Below are positions 17,727-25,866 of a stretch of DNA of 64,000 nt, one piece after another. The stretch covers positions 62,001-126,000 of the forward strand of contig DATKRO010000104.1 of the NCBI GenBank assembly GCA_035532115.1, in the 5' to 3' direction. The notes under the pieces are model-generated. The model was not told the DNA's origin. It saw only the letters and a program-made list of their open reading frames with translations, and made no database searches. The translations under genes were made by a program, and so were the position numbers. Position 1 is the stretch's first letter; every line of letters starts with the position of its first letter. The stretch comes from Acaudatibacter sp035532115. GTDB lineage: Bacteria; Pseudomonadota; Alphaproteobacteria; Caulobacterales; Caulobacteraceae.

Positions 17727-17978
17727 CAGCGGGTCTCCCCGGCGCAGCGGTGGCGGCGGCCGGCGCCGACGGCAAGCTTCACCATGGAGACCTGGGTCAA
17801 GTATCCGGTGTCCTTCGCGTCCAAACGCGACCCTAACGAGGGATCATCATCTAAGTTCCCCGCGCAGGGCAGACGCAGTTATTCGGACGTTACGCCTGTG
17901 ATATTCTGGCTCGAGCGTGTGGCTCGCCGGATCTTGCCGCAAGCGGTGCGGCTTTGCCTTGGTTTTGCCGCGCGAGGC

Positions 17979-18584
17979 TCAGCGCCGCCAGACGGCGGCC
18001 AGGGCGGCGGCGCGGCCGCCCTCGAAGCCCATGCAGCCGGCGGCGTAGGCGCCATAGGCGATGGGATTCTTGCGGGCATAGTCCTGATGGTAGGCCTCGG
18101 CCGGCCAGAAGGTCTGCGCCGGCAGGATGGCCGTGGCGATCGGCCGGCCGTGGAACCGGGCGGCGATGCGGGTCCGCTCGGCGAGCGCGCCCTGCCGCTG
18201 GGCGCTGTCCGCCACGAAGATCGCCGGCCGGTACGAGGGGCCGCGGTCGCAGAGCTGACCGCCGCCGTCGGTGGGATCAGTCAGGCGGAAATAGCGATCG
18301 ACGAGCTGGGTGTAGCTGATCCTGTTGGGATCGAAGCTCACCAGTACGGATTCGTAATGGCCAGTCGTCTCGGTGGTCACCTCGGCGTAGGTCGGGCGAG
18401 CCACGTGGCCGCCGGTGTAGCCAGCCACCACCTTCACCACGCCGGGGACCGCCTCCATGCCGTGCTGCATCGACCAGAAGCAGCCGCCGGCGAAGATCGC
18501 CGTCTGCACGGCCGCCGCCGCGGTCTGGGTCAAGGCGAACGCGGCGACGAGGGCCAGGGCGAGGGCCGAACGGCGGCTGTTCAT
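17979..18584 (-). CDS. msrA: Exported peptide-methionine (S)-S-oxide reductase
   Basis: A 201-aa MsrA that reduces the S-epimer of methionine sulfoxide in proteins. The catalytic cysteine lies in FAGGCFWSMQHGMEAV. GYTGGHVARPTYAEV and GHYESVLVSFDPNRISY are classic MsrA blocks, and YAAGCMGF near the C-terminus carries a possible resolving cysteine. Residues 1-25 form a Sec signal (Arg-Arg, hydrophobic Ala/Leu core, cleavage near TAAAA), so this copy is periplasmic or membrane-associated rather than cytosolic. It lies 16 nt downstream of the histidine-rich repeat gene on the same strand and is likely co-transcribed. Confidence 0.9.
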   Translation of the reverse strand: MNSRRSALALALVAAFALTQTAAAAVQTAIFAGGCFWSMQHGMEAVPGVVKVVAGYTGGHVARPTYAEVTTETTGHYESVLVSFDPNRISYTQLVDRYFRLTDPTDGGGQLCDRGPSYRPAIFVADSAQRQGALAERTRIAARFHGRPIATAILPAQTFWPAEAYHQDYARKNPIAYGAYAAGCMGFEGGRAAALAAVWRR

Positions 18585-18600
18585 CGTTCAGGGCGCCGGG

Positions 18601-19272
18601 TCAATAGCCGTCGTGGTGGTGGTGAGGGGCGGGCCCGGGAGTCCAGGCGTTTCCGTTCCAGTAGTAGCCGTTCTGCCGGTACCACTCGTTGCTGTGATGG
18701 TGGTGGTGCGGCGCAGGCCTTGGCGTCCAGGCGCGGCCGTTCCAGTAGTAGCCGTTCTGCTGGTACCACTCGTTGCTGTGATGGTGGTGGTGCGGCGCGG
18801 GCCTCGGCGTCCAGGCGCGGCCGTTCCAGTAGTAGCCGTTCTGCTGGTACCATTCGTTGCTGTGACGGTGGTGGTGCGGCGCGGGCCGCAACGCCCAGGC
18901 GCGGCCGTTCCAGTAGTAGCCGTTCTGCCGGTACCACTCGTTGCTGTGATGGTGGTGGTGCGGCGCGGGCCGCAACGCCCAGGCGGCGCCGTTCCAATAG
19001 TAGCCGTTCTGCCGGTACCACTCATTGCTGTGATGATGGTGGTGCTGGTTGCGATCGACCCATTGGGCGAGGATCAACTCAGGCGGCCTCGCGGCCGCCT
19101 CGGCGTCGGAAAGCTTCAACCGCTCGACGGCGTCGGGGATCGGCTGCAGCAGCTCGGCGTAGGACGTGGCGACGGGGATGGATGGCGCCCGAACCGCCGG
19201 CGGTGCGCCTAGAACCGGGCCGGCAACCAGCGCTGCGGCCGCCCCGACCATCATCGCAGTCTTCGATTCCAT
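18601..19272 (-). CDS. Exported histidine-rich tandem-repeat protein (YXWGXW-like)
   Basis: A 223-aa protein with an N-terminal signal sequence (to about residue 23), a helical segment (residues 35-75, ELLQPIPDAVERLKLSDAEA) and five nearly identical 28-residue repeats (residues 77-216). Each repeat is a run of five histidines, then SNEWYRQNGYYWNG and xAWxxRPAP. With the final HHHHDGY there are 28 histidines in the repeat part. The W-x-x-x-N-G-Y-Y-W-N-G core resembles YXWGXW repeats of envelope proteins. The composition suggests zinc, copper or nickel binding in the periplasm (inference). It probably shares a transcript with msrA, which hints at an envelope metal or oxidative-stress role. Confidence 0.8.
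   Translation of the reverse strand: MESKTAMMVGAAAALVAGPVLGAPPAVRAPSIPVATSYAELLQPIPDAVERLKLSDAEAAARPPELILAQWVDRNQHHHHHSNEWYRQNGYYWNGAAWALRPAPHHHHHSNEWYRQNGYYWNGRAWALRPAPHHHRHSNEWYQQNGYYWNGRAWTPRPAPHHHHHSNEWYQQNGYYWNGRAWTPRPAPHHHHHSNEWYRQNGYYWNGNAWTPGPAPHHHHDGY
18625..19044 (-). repeat. Five in-frame 84-bp tandem repeats
   Basis: The 420-bp stretch is exactly five 84-bp units encoding the 28-residue histidine-rich repeats. Copies differ by a few substitutions (for example Arg/Gln after WY, Ala-Leu versus Thr-Pro before RPAP, one His to Arg). This indicates duplication with limited divergence; copy number may vary between strains. Confidence 0.95.
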
Positions 19273-19504
19273 GACAGCCTCCTATCCAACCAGGACGTCG
19301 CGCCTCTTGCGGTTTGCCGCTTCGGGAACCGACAATCTGACACCTTGGCGCGCCTTGCCCAATGCCTTGTCGTCGAATTCTCGCGACGATGGTCCGCGCT
19401 TGCTGAAGCGCAGATGAACGAGCAGCGCCTCAGTCGTCCACCGCCGCTCGTGGGGCAGCGGACCATGTAGCGGAGATCGCGGCAGGATGTTCGCGATGGG
19501 CAGC

Positions 19505-20146
19505 TCAGGTGGCGACCTCGAACGCGCCCTCGGTCTTGGCGCGGATTTCCTCGAGGTCGACGCCGGCGGCCCGCTCGGTCAGGCGCACGCCGCCGCCGTG
19601 GCGGGCGATTTGGAAGACCCCGAGGTCGGTGATGACGAGGTCGACGACGCCCGCGCCGGTGAGCGGCAGCGAGCAGCGCCGCACCAGCTTGGCCGCGCCG
19701 GACCTTTCGGTGTGCTCCATCACCACCACGACGCGGCGCACGCCGGCCACCAGATCCATGGCCCCGCCCATGCCCTTGACCATCTTGCCGGGCACCATCC
19801 AGTTGGCGAGATCGCCGTTCTCGGCCACCTGCATGCCGCCCAGGATGGAAAGATCGATGTGCCCGCCGCGGATCATTGCGAAGGAGTCGGCCGAGGAGAA
19901 ATATGACGACGAGGCCAGCTCGGTGATGGTCTGCTTGCCGGCGTTGATCAGGTCCGGGTCCGCCTCGCCCTCGTAGGGAAAGGGACCCATGCCCAGCATG
20001 CCGTTCTCGCTCTGCAGCGTCACCTGCACGCCCGCGGGGATATGGTTGGCGACCAGGGTGGGAATGCCGATGCCGAGATTGACGTAGAAGCCATCCCGCA
20101 GCTCGGCGGCGGCGCGGGCGGCCATCTCCTCGCGGGTCCAGGCCAT
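19505..20146 (-). CDS. scoB: 3-oxoacid CoA-transferase subunit B
   Basis: A 213-aa beta subunit of a family I CoA-transferase (succinyl-CoA:3-ketoacid type). YVNLGIGIPTLVANHIP starts the domain; SENGML contains the catalytic glutamate that forms the CoA thioester intermediate; GGHIDLSILGGMQV and MVPGKMVKGMGGAMDL follow. It pairs with the subunit A gene, whose stop shares one base with this start (TGATG). The complex activates acetoacetate for ketone-body or short-chain acid use. Confidence 0.93.
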   Translation of the reverse strand: MAWTREEMAARAAAELRDGFYVNLGIGIPTLVANHIPAGVQVTLQSENGMLGMGPFPYEGEADPDLINAGKQTITELASSSYFSSADSFAMIRGGHIDLSILGGMQVAENGDLANWMVPGKMVKGMGGAMDLVAGVRRVVVVMEHTERSGAAKLVRRCSLPLTGAGVVDLVITDLGVFQIARHGGGVRLTERAAGVDLEEIRAKTEGAFEVAT

Positions 20147-20874
20147 CAGACCTCCTCTCTGGCGACCGCTGCGGCGCGCGGCCGCGTCGTCACCCGCTCG
20201 ATGCGCCGTTCGTAGGCCGCGCCCTGGACGATGCGATCGACGAAGATGCCGGGCGTATGGATCTGGTCCGGGCCCAGCGCGCCGATGGGCGCCAGCGTCT
20301 CGACCTCGGCGACGGTGACCTTGCCCGCGGTCGCCATCACCGGATTGAAGTTCCGCGCCGTCTTGCGATACACGAGGTTGCCGGCGGCGTCGCCCTTCCA
20401 GGCCCGGACGATGGCGAGATCGGCGGTCAGCGCCCGCTCCATCACATAGAGTTCGCCGTCGAACTCGCGCACCTCCTTGCCCTCGGCGACCTGGGTGCCG
20501 ACGCCGGTGCGGGTGAAAAAGGCTGCAACGCCGGCGCCGCCGGCGCGGATGCGCTCGGCGAGCGTGCCTTGCGGATTGAACTCCAGCTCCAGTTCGCCGG
20601 CGAGATAGAGCCGCTCGAAGAGGCGGTTCTCGCCGACGTAGGACGAGATCATCTTGCGGATCTGGCCGCCGGCCAGCAGGATTCCAAGGCCGAAATCATC
20701 GACGCCGCAGTTGTTGGAGATCACCGTCAGGTCGTTCACGCCCGAGGCGCGAACCGCGGCGATGAGGTTCTCGGGGATGCCGCATAGCCCAAACCCCCCC
20801 GCCATGATCGTCATTCCGTCGAAGAGCAATCCGTCGAGGGCGCCCTGGGCGGAGGTTTGCACCTTGTCGGCCAT
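20146..20874 (-). CDS. scoA: 3-oxoacid CoA-transferase subunit A
   Basis: A 242-aa alpha subunit. The glycine-rich AGGFGLCGIPENLI and NNCGVDDFGLG, the oxyanion-related GTLAERIRAGGAGVAAFFTRTGVGT and NLVYRKTARNFNP are typical. I chose the ATG at 20874 (MADKVQTSAQGAL), with GGGAG about 6 nt upstream. It is translated just before subunit B with a 1-nt overlap, as usual for scoAB operons. Confidence 0.93.
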   Translation of the reverse strand: MADKVQTSAQGALDGLLFDGMTIMAGGFGLCGIPENLIAAVRASGVNDLTVISNNCGVDDFGLGILLAGGQIRKMISSYVGENRLFERLYLAGELELEFNPQGTLAERIRAGGAGVAAFFTRTGVGTQVAEGKEVREFDGELYVMERALTADLAIVRAWKGDAAGNLVYRKTARNFNPVMATAGKVTVAEVETLAPIGALGPDQIHTPGIFVDRIVQGAAYERRIERVTTRPRAAAVAREEV

Positions 20875-20978
20875 CGGCGTCTCCCGCTCTGCGCCAGTGC
20901 GGCTGCTGTGGCGCCGATGCCCGCGCAATTCAACCGGCGGCGTCCCCCGATTCACGGCGCCGACCTCGAGGGACGCAG

Positions 20979-21794
20979 CTACGCCGCCAGCCCCGCCTTC
21001 AGCCAGTCGGGCCAATCCGGACGCCAGGGGCGTCCATCGCCGAGGGTCAGCGCGCCGGCGTCGAGGCGGTCGAGGCGCACGAGGGCCATGGCGCGGCCGG
21101 CCGCCCCGGAAAGCGCTTCGCCGGCCCGCAGGCTGCCGGCCAGCAGCTCCGAGCCTGGCGCGGGCGCGGCGCCCTCGAAGACGATGGGCAGCATGCGGCT
21201 CTTGATGCGTCCGCGCCGCTTCATGCGCGAGGTGGTTTCCTGGCCGACGAAACAGCCCTTCCTGAAGTCGATGCCGTTGAGGAGATCGAAATCGGCTTCC
21301 AGGGGATAGGTGTCGTCTGCGCCCCAGTCGGCGGGACCGGGCGCGCCGAGCGCCAGCGCGTGAGCGCCGTAGTCGCCAGCCGACGCATTCGCGTCCACGC
21401 TCGCGCCATAGCGGCGCCAGCCAAGCTCGGCCAGGCGCGGATCGGCGGTCCAGCCCGTTTCGGCGGGCCGCGCCCCCCACGCGACGGCGACCGGCGCGCC
21501 GGATTCGGTCAGTTCCACCTTGGCCCGCAGCCGATAGAGCCTCAGCCGCTCGACGAGCCCGCCCTGGCCGGCCGCCGCGCAATCGAGCCAGCAGCCTTCG
21601 TCCCTGCCCAGGATGAAGAGATCGAACAGCAGCCGGCCCTGCGGCGTCAGCAGCGCGCCATAGCGCAGTTCGCCAGGCGCCAGCGTCTCCACGTCCTGCG
21701 TCACGAGCCCCTGCAGGAACCCACGCCAGTCGGGGCCTTGCACCGCCACGACGGCGCGGCAGGGCAGCAGGGCGATGTGGGCTTGGTCGGACAT
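20979..21794 (-). CDS. ygfZ: YgfZ/GcvT-domain folate-binding protein
   Basis: A 271-aa protein of the YgfZ (IBA57) family, which uses tetrahydrofolate in maturation or repair of certain iron-sulfur enzymes. The hallmark K-G-C-F-x-G-Q-E is present as FRKGCFVGQETTSRMKRRG, with the conserved cysteine. The N-terminus shows GPDWRGFLQGLVTQDV. The start at 21794 (MSDQAHIALLPCRAVV) is divergent from the GT9 gene with a 66-nt shared promoter gap. Length is somewhat shorter than E. coli YgfZ but normal for alphaproteobacteria. Confidence 0.88.
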   Translation of the reverse strand: MSDQAHIALLPCRAVVAVQGPDWRGFLQGLVTQDVETLAPGELRYGALLTPQGRLLFDLFILGRDEGCWLDCAAAGQGGLVERLRLYRLRAKVELTESGAPVAVAWGARPAETGWTADPRLAELGWRRYGASVDANASAGDYGAHALALGAPGPADWGADDTYPLEADFDLLNGIDFRKGCFVGQETTSRMKRRGRIKSRMLPIVFEGAAPAPGSELLAGSLRAGEALSGAAGRAMALVRLDRLDAGALTLGDGRPWRPDWPDWLKAGLAA

Positions 21795-21860
21795 CGAATG
21801 GCCAATGTGGCGGCTGAGCCGCTGGAGCGCCAGGGCAAGCGCCCTTATACAGGGGCGCAG

Positions 21861-22835
21861 ATGGCCGCCAAATCGTTCCCGATCCTCTTCATCGCCCCGA
21901 GCGGCGTGAGCGAAGCCGTGCTGTCGTCGGGCCTGCTCAAGAAGCTGCACGACGAGGCCCCGAATCCGAAGTTCACCATCGTCGCCAACGCCAAGGTGGC
22001 GCCGCTCTACGCCGACATGCCCAGGGTGGAGCAACTGGTGGTCACCAACCGCAAGCCGTCGGCGCGGCGCTGGCTCGGCGTCTTCGGCGGAGTGCGGGCG
22101 CGCCGCTGGGCGCTGGTGGTGGATGTCCCCGGGGGGGTCATCACCGGACGGCTGCGGCCCAGGGGCCGGCCGCTGCGGCGCGCCGCAGACGATCCGGCGC
22201 ACAAGCTCATCGAGGCGGCGAGGCTGATGCGGCTCGAGGACGATCCGCCGACGCCGTACCTGTTCACCGGCGAGGCGACCGAGATGCGCGCCGCCGCGCT
22301 CACGGCCGGGACCGGCCCCATCCTGGCCGTCGCGCCGGGCGCCGAGTGGATGGGCAAGGCGTGGCCGGCGGAACGCTTCGCCGAAGTGGCGCGCCGCCTG
22401 CTCGCGCCGGGAGGGGCGCTCGGCCCAGGCCGGCTGATGCTGCTGGGCGCGCCGAGGGAGGCGCAGGCGCTCGAGCCGGTCAAGGGCGCCGCGCCCCGCG
22501 ACCTCACCATCGACCTCACCAGCAGGACCGACCTCCTCACCGCCTTCGCGGCGCTGAAGCGCGCGCGGCTCTTCATCGGCAACGACACCGGCTTCGCACA
22601 GCTGGCGGCGGCGGCCGGCGCGCCGACGCTGGCGCTGTTCGGCCCCTCGGACGACCGCATCTGGCGGCCATGGGGCGAGAACGTGCGCGTCGTACGCGGC
22701 GCCCGCACCCTGGCCGACATCCGCAAGGTGGACCCCAGCCTCAGCGGCCAGGTCTGCCACATGGTCGATCTTTCGGCCGACAGCGTCCTTTCGGCCGCCG
22801 AGGCCCTGCTGGAGGAGGACGCCGAGCGTGGCTGA
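21861..22835 (+). CDS. Glycosyltransferase family 9 (heptosyltransferase-like)
   Basis: A 324-aa GT-B inverting transferase of family 9, the ADP-heptose:LPS heptosyltransferase type. PSGVSEAVLSSGLLKKLHDEAP forms the N-terminal acceptor side, LAVAPGAEWMGKAWPAERFAEV is the start of the donor domain, and LFIGNDTGFAQLAAAAGAPTLALFGPSDDRIW is the family hallmark region. It probably builds the LPS core at the inner face of the cytoplasmic membrane. It is the first gene of a rightward unit; the dihydroorotase-like gene overlaps its end by 8 nt. Confidence 0.87.
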   Translation: MAAKSFPILFIAPSGVSEAVLSSGLLKKLHDEAPNPKFTIVANAKVAPLYADMPRVEQLVVTNRKPSARRWLGVFGGVRARRWALVVDVPGGVITGRLRPRGRPLRRAADDPAHKLIEAARLMRLEDDPPTPYLFTGEATEMRAAALTAGTGPILAVAPGAEWMGKAWPAERFAEVARRLLAPGGALGPGRLMLLGAPREAQALEPVKGAAPRDLTIDLTSRTDLLTAFAALKRARLFIGNDTGFAQLAAAAGAPTLALFGPSDDRIWRPWGENVRVVRGARTLADIRKVDPSLSGQVCHMVDLSADSVLSAAEALLEEDAERG

Positions 22836-24198
22836 GATCTTCGATCTGATCGTCCGAGGCGGCGAGGTGGTCTCGCACGCTGGCCGCGGGCGGGCGGACA
22901 TCGGCGTTTCGAGCGGCCGCATCGCCGCCATCGGCGACCTCGGGCGCGCCTCCGCCGCCGCGGTCATCGACGCCGCGGGGCTGACGGTGATCCCTGGCGT
23001 CATCGACACCCAGGCGCACTTCCGCGAGCCCGGCATGGAGTGGAAGGAAGACCTGGAGACCGGCTCGCGCGCGGCCGTGCTGGGCGGCGTCACCGGCGTC
23101 TTCGAGATGCCGAACACCGACCCCCCCACCGCCAGCGTCGAAGCGCTCGAGGAAAAGCTCGCCCGGGCGCGCGGTCGCATGCACTGCGACCATGCCTTCT
23201 ACGCCGGCGCGACGCGCGGCAACGCCGCCGATCTGGGCCGGATCGAGCGCACGCCCGGCTGCTGCGGGGTGAAGGTGTTCATGGGCGCCTCGACCGGTTC
23301 GCTGCTGGTGCCGGACGACGAGGGCCTGGCCGAGGTGCTGCGCCACGTGCGCCGGCGCGCGGCGTTCCATTGCGAGGACGAGCCGCGCCTTGCCGAACGC
23401 CGGCCCCTGGCGCGCGAGGGCGACTGGACCAGCCATGAGGAGGTGCGCGACGCCGAAGCGGCGCTGCGGGCCACCCGGCGCCTCGTCGGCCTCGCCGAGC
23501 GCCTGGGCAAGCGCATCCACGTGCTGCACGTGAGCACCGCCGAGGAGATCGAGTTCCTCGCCGGGCACAAAGACGCGGCGACGGTCGAGGTGACGCCGCA
23601 GCATCTGACGCTGACTTCGCCGGACGCCTACCTGCGCCTGGCGGGGCTGGCGCAGATGAATCCGCCGATCCGTGGCGCGCGTCACCAGGCGGGACTGTGG
23701 AAGGGGATCGCCGACAGCGTCGTCGACGTGCTGGGCTCCGATCATGCGCCGCACACCCTGGAGGAGAAGGCGAAGCCCTATCCGGCCTCGCCCTCCGGCA
23801 TGCCCGGGGTGCAGACCTTGGTTCCGGTCATGCTGACCCATGTGGCCGAGGGCCGGCTGACGCTGGAGCGGTTCATCGACCTGACCAGCGCCGGACCGCA
23901 ACGCATCTTCGGCCTGGCGGGCAAGGGGCGGATCGCGGTGGGCTACGATGCGGACCTGACGCTCATCGACCTGAAGGCGCGGCGCACCATCCGCCACGGC
24001 GACATGGCCACCCGGGTCGGCTGGACCCCGTTCGACGGCTTCGAGGCCAAGGGCTGGCCGCTCGCCACCATCGTGCGCGGGACGGCGGTCATGCGCGAGG
24101 GCGAGGTCGCCGCGCCGGGGCTGGGCGCCCCGATGCGCTTCGTCGAGACCCTGGGTGGCGGAGCTTTGGCCAGCGAGAGTGGGGGGAAGCTGACGTGA
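22828..24198 (+). CDS. Dihydroorotase-like amidohydrolase
   Basis: A 456-aa cyclic amidohydrolase most like type I dihydroorotases. It retains HFREPGMEWKEDLETGS, the putative carbamylated lysine in VKVFMGAS, metal histidines in FHCEDE and HVLHVS, and the catalytic aspartate in GSDHAPH. Oddly, the first histidine of the usual D-x-H-x-H metal motif is Gln62 (DTQAHF). This pattern may mark an alphaproteobacterial subgroup or loss of one metal site. The start is GTG at 22828 with GGAGGAG upstream. It sits between a GT9 and a ThDP-enzyme gene with overlaps on both sides, not with pyrB, so a role outside pyrimidine synthesis is possible. Confidence 0.82.
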   Translation: MAEIFDLIVRGGEVVSHAGRGRADIGVSSGRIAAIGDLGRASAAAVIDAAGLTVIPGVIDTQAHFREPGMEWKEDLETGSRAAVLGGVTGVFEMPNTDPPTASVEALEEKLARARGRMHCDHAFYAGATRGNAADLGRIERTPGCCGVKVFMGASTGSLLVPDDEGLAEVLRHVRRRAAFHCEDEPRLAERRPLAREGDWTSHEEVRDAEAALRATRRLVGLAERLGKRIHVLHVSTAEEIEFLAGHKDAATVEVTPQHLTLTSPDAYLRLAGLAQMNPPIRGARHQAGLWKGIADSVVDVLGSDHAPHTLEEKAKPYPASPSGMPGVQTLVPVMLTHVAEGRLTLERFIDLTSAGPQRIFGLAGKGRIAVGYDADLTLIDLKARRTIRHGDMATRVGWTPFDGFEAKGWPLATIVRGTAVMREGEVAAPGLGAPMRFVETLGGGALASESGGKLT

Positions 24199-25736
24199 AC
24201 GGCGCCGACGCGCTCATCGAGACCCTCGCCTTCAACGGCGTCGAGGCCTGCTTTGCCAATCCCGGCACCAGCGAGATGCAGTTCGTGAGCTCGCTCGACC
24301 GCCACCCGGGGATACGGCCGGTGCTGTGCCTCTTCGAGGGGGTCGCCACCGGCGCCGCCGATGGCTATGGGCGCATCGCCGGCCAGCCCGCCTGCACCCT
24401 GCTGCACCTCGGGCCAGGCTACGGCAACGGCCTCGCCAACCTGCACAACGCCCGTCGCGCCTTCACTGCGGTGGTCAACGTCATCGGCGACCACGCCACC
24501 TACCACCGCCGCCACGACGCGCCGCTCGCCTCCGACATCGCCGCCATCGCCGGGGCCAATTCGGTGTGGGTGAAATCGGCCGACAGCGCCGACGGCGTCG
24601 GCGCGCTGGCCGCCGAGGCGATCGCCGCCAGCCTGGGGCCGCCCGGCGGACCGGCGAGCCTCATCCTTCCGGCCGACTGCGCCTGGTCGCCCACCAACTC
24701 AGCCCCCTGCAAGGCCGAGCGCCGCGCCAAGGCGCAGGCGCCGTCCTCGGCGGTCGAGGCGGCGGCCCGGCGCATCAGGGCCGCCGCCAGGCCGGTGCTG
24801 CTGCTCGGGACCGGCGCCTGCGGCGAGGCTGAGCTGCGGGCCGCCGGGCGACTCGCCGGCGCCGGGATCCGGGTGCTCACCGACACCTTCATCGCCCGCC
24901 AGCGGCGCGGCGCCGGCGTCTTCGCGCCGGACCGGATGATGTATTTCGGCGAGATGGCGCTGACCGACCTCACCGGCGTCGATCTGATGGTCCTCGTCGA
25001 GACCGTCGCGCCGGTGGCCTTCTTCGCCTATCCGGACAAGCCGAGCGTGCTCGTTCCCGACGGCTGCGAGACTCTCGGCCTGGCCGCGCGCGGCGAGGAC
25101 GGCGCGGCGGCGCTGGAGGCCCTGGCCGACGCCCTCGGCGCGCCGCGGCAGGCGAAGCTGCAGCCGCTGCGGCTGCCCGAACGCCAGACCGGTCCGCTGA
25201 CGCCGGCCGCCGCGGGCGCGGCCATCGCCCGTCACCTGCCCGAAGGCGCCATCGTCTCCGACGACTCGGTCACCTCCGGCCAGGCGATCGTCAATCTCAC
25301 CCGCACCGCGCGCCCGCACGACTGGCTGGGCCTCACCGGAGGCGCCATCGGCCAGGGAATCCCGGTGGCCGTGGGCGCGGCGGTGGCAGGCGGCGGCCGC
25401 AAGGTGGTGTCGCTCAACGGCGACGGCGCGGCCATGTACACGCTTCAGGGGCTGTGGACGATGGCGCGCGAGGGCCTGGACGTCACCACGGTCATCTTCG
25501 CCAACAACGCCTATCGGATCCTCGGGATCGAGCTTGGCCGCACCGGCGCCGGCGAGCCCGGACCCGCAGCCGCCAAGCTGCTCGGCCTTGGCGACCCCGC
25601 GCTCCAATGGGCGAGCCTCGCCGGCGGCCTGGGCGTCCCCGCCTGCCGCTGCGACACCGCCGAGGCGTTCGAAGCGGCGTTCGCGCGCGCCATGGCGCAG
25701 TCCGGCCCCACCCTGATCGAGGCGGCGCTCGCCTGA
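24195..25736 (+). CDS. Acetolactate synthase-like thiamine-diphosphate enzyme
   Basis: A 513-aa ThDP-dependent enzyme with the three usual domains. N-terminal Pyr domain: FANPGTSEMQFV and the catalytic glutamate in LFEGVATGAADGYGR. A central domain starts near residue 190. C-terminal PP domain: SLNGDGAAMYTLQGLWTMAREGLDVTTVIFANNAY, the GDG...NN cofactor-binding motif. It belongs to the group usually labelled 'acetolactate synthase large subunit' without a regulatory partner; benzoylformate decarboxylase-like activity is equally possible. The start is GTG at 24195, overlapping the preceding stop (GTGA). Confidence 0.82.
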   Translation: MNGADALIETLAFNGVEACFANPGTSEMQFVSSLDRHPGIRPVLCLFEGVATGAADGYGRIAGQPACTLLHLGPGYGNGLANLHNARRAFTAVVNVIGDHATYHRRHDAPLASDIAAIAGANSVWVKSADSADGVGALAAEAIAASLGPPGGPASLILPADCAWSPTNSAPCKAERRAKAQAPSSAVEAAARRIRAAARPVLLLGTGACGEAELRAAGRLAGAGIRVLTDTFIARQRRGAGVFAPDRMMYFGEMALTDLTGVDLMVLVETVAPVAFFAYPDKPSVLVPDGCETLGLAARGEDGAAALEALADALGAPRQAKLQPLRLPERQTGPLTPAAAGAAIARHLPEGAIVSDDSVTSGQAIVNLTRTARPHDWLGLTGGAIGQGIPVAVGAAVAGGGRKVVSLNGDGAAMYTLQGLWTMAREGLDVTTVIFANNAYRILGIELGRTGAGEPGPAAAKLLGLGDPALQWASLAGGLGVPACRCDTAEAFEAAFARAMAQSGPTLIEAALA

Positions 25737-25740
25737 CGGG

Positions 25741-25786
25741 TCCTGAGTCCTTCGAGACGGCCGCGGCGCGGCCTCCTCGAGCAAGA
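25741..25786. repeat. REP-like palindromic intergenic element
   Basis: Between two convergent stops lies TCCTTCGAGACGGCCGC (25748-25764) followed by a mirrored GCGGCCTCCTCGAG (about 25768-25781). The inner stem GGCCGC/GCGGCC is extended by CTTCGAG/CTCGAG. The TCCTTCGAGACGGCC...GGCCTCCTC pattern matches the short palindromes scattered between genes in Caulobacter-type genomes. It probably also acts as a bidirectional terminator. Confidence 0.6.
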
Positions 25787-25866
25787 CAAAGGTCCGCATC
25801 ACGGTCGCGGCGAAGGGCGAGGGGCGCCAGCCAAGGCGCCGCTCGACTTCGCACCAGCGCGGGCGT

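Noticed and set aside
18625..19044. Regular 84-bp repeats considered as a CRISPR array
   Set aside because: No spacers; the units are contiguous and encode an in-frame histidine-rich protein repeat.
19251..19466. A 71-codon frame upstream of the histidine-rich gene
   Set aside because: No family resemblance and no ribosome site, and it overlaps the start of the real gene; the 232-nt gap is treated as intergenic.
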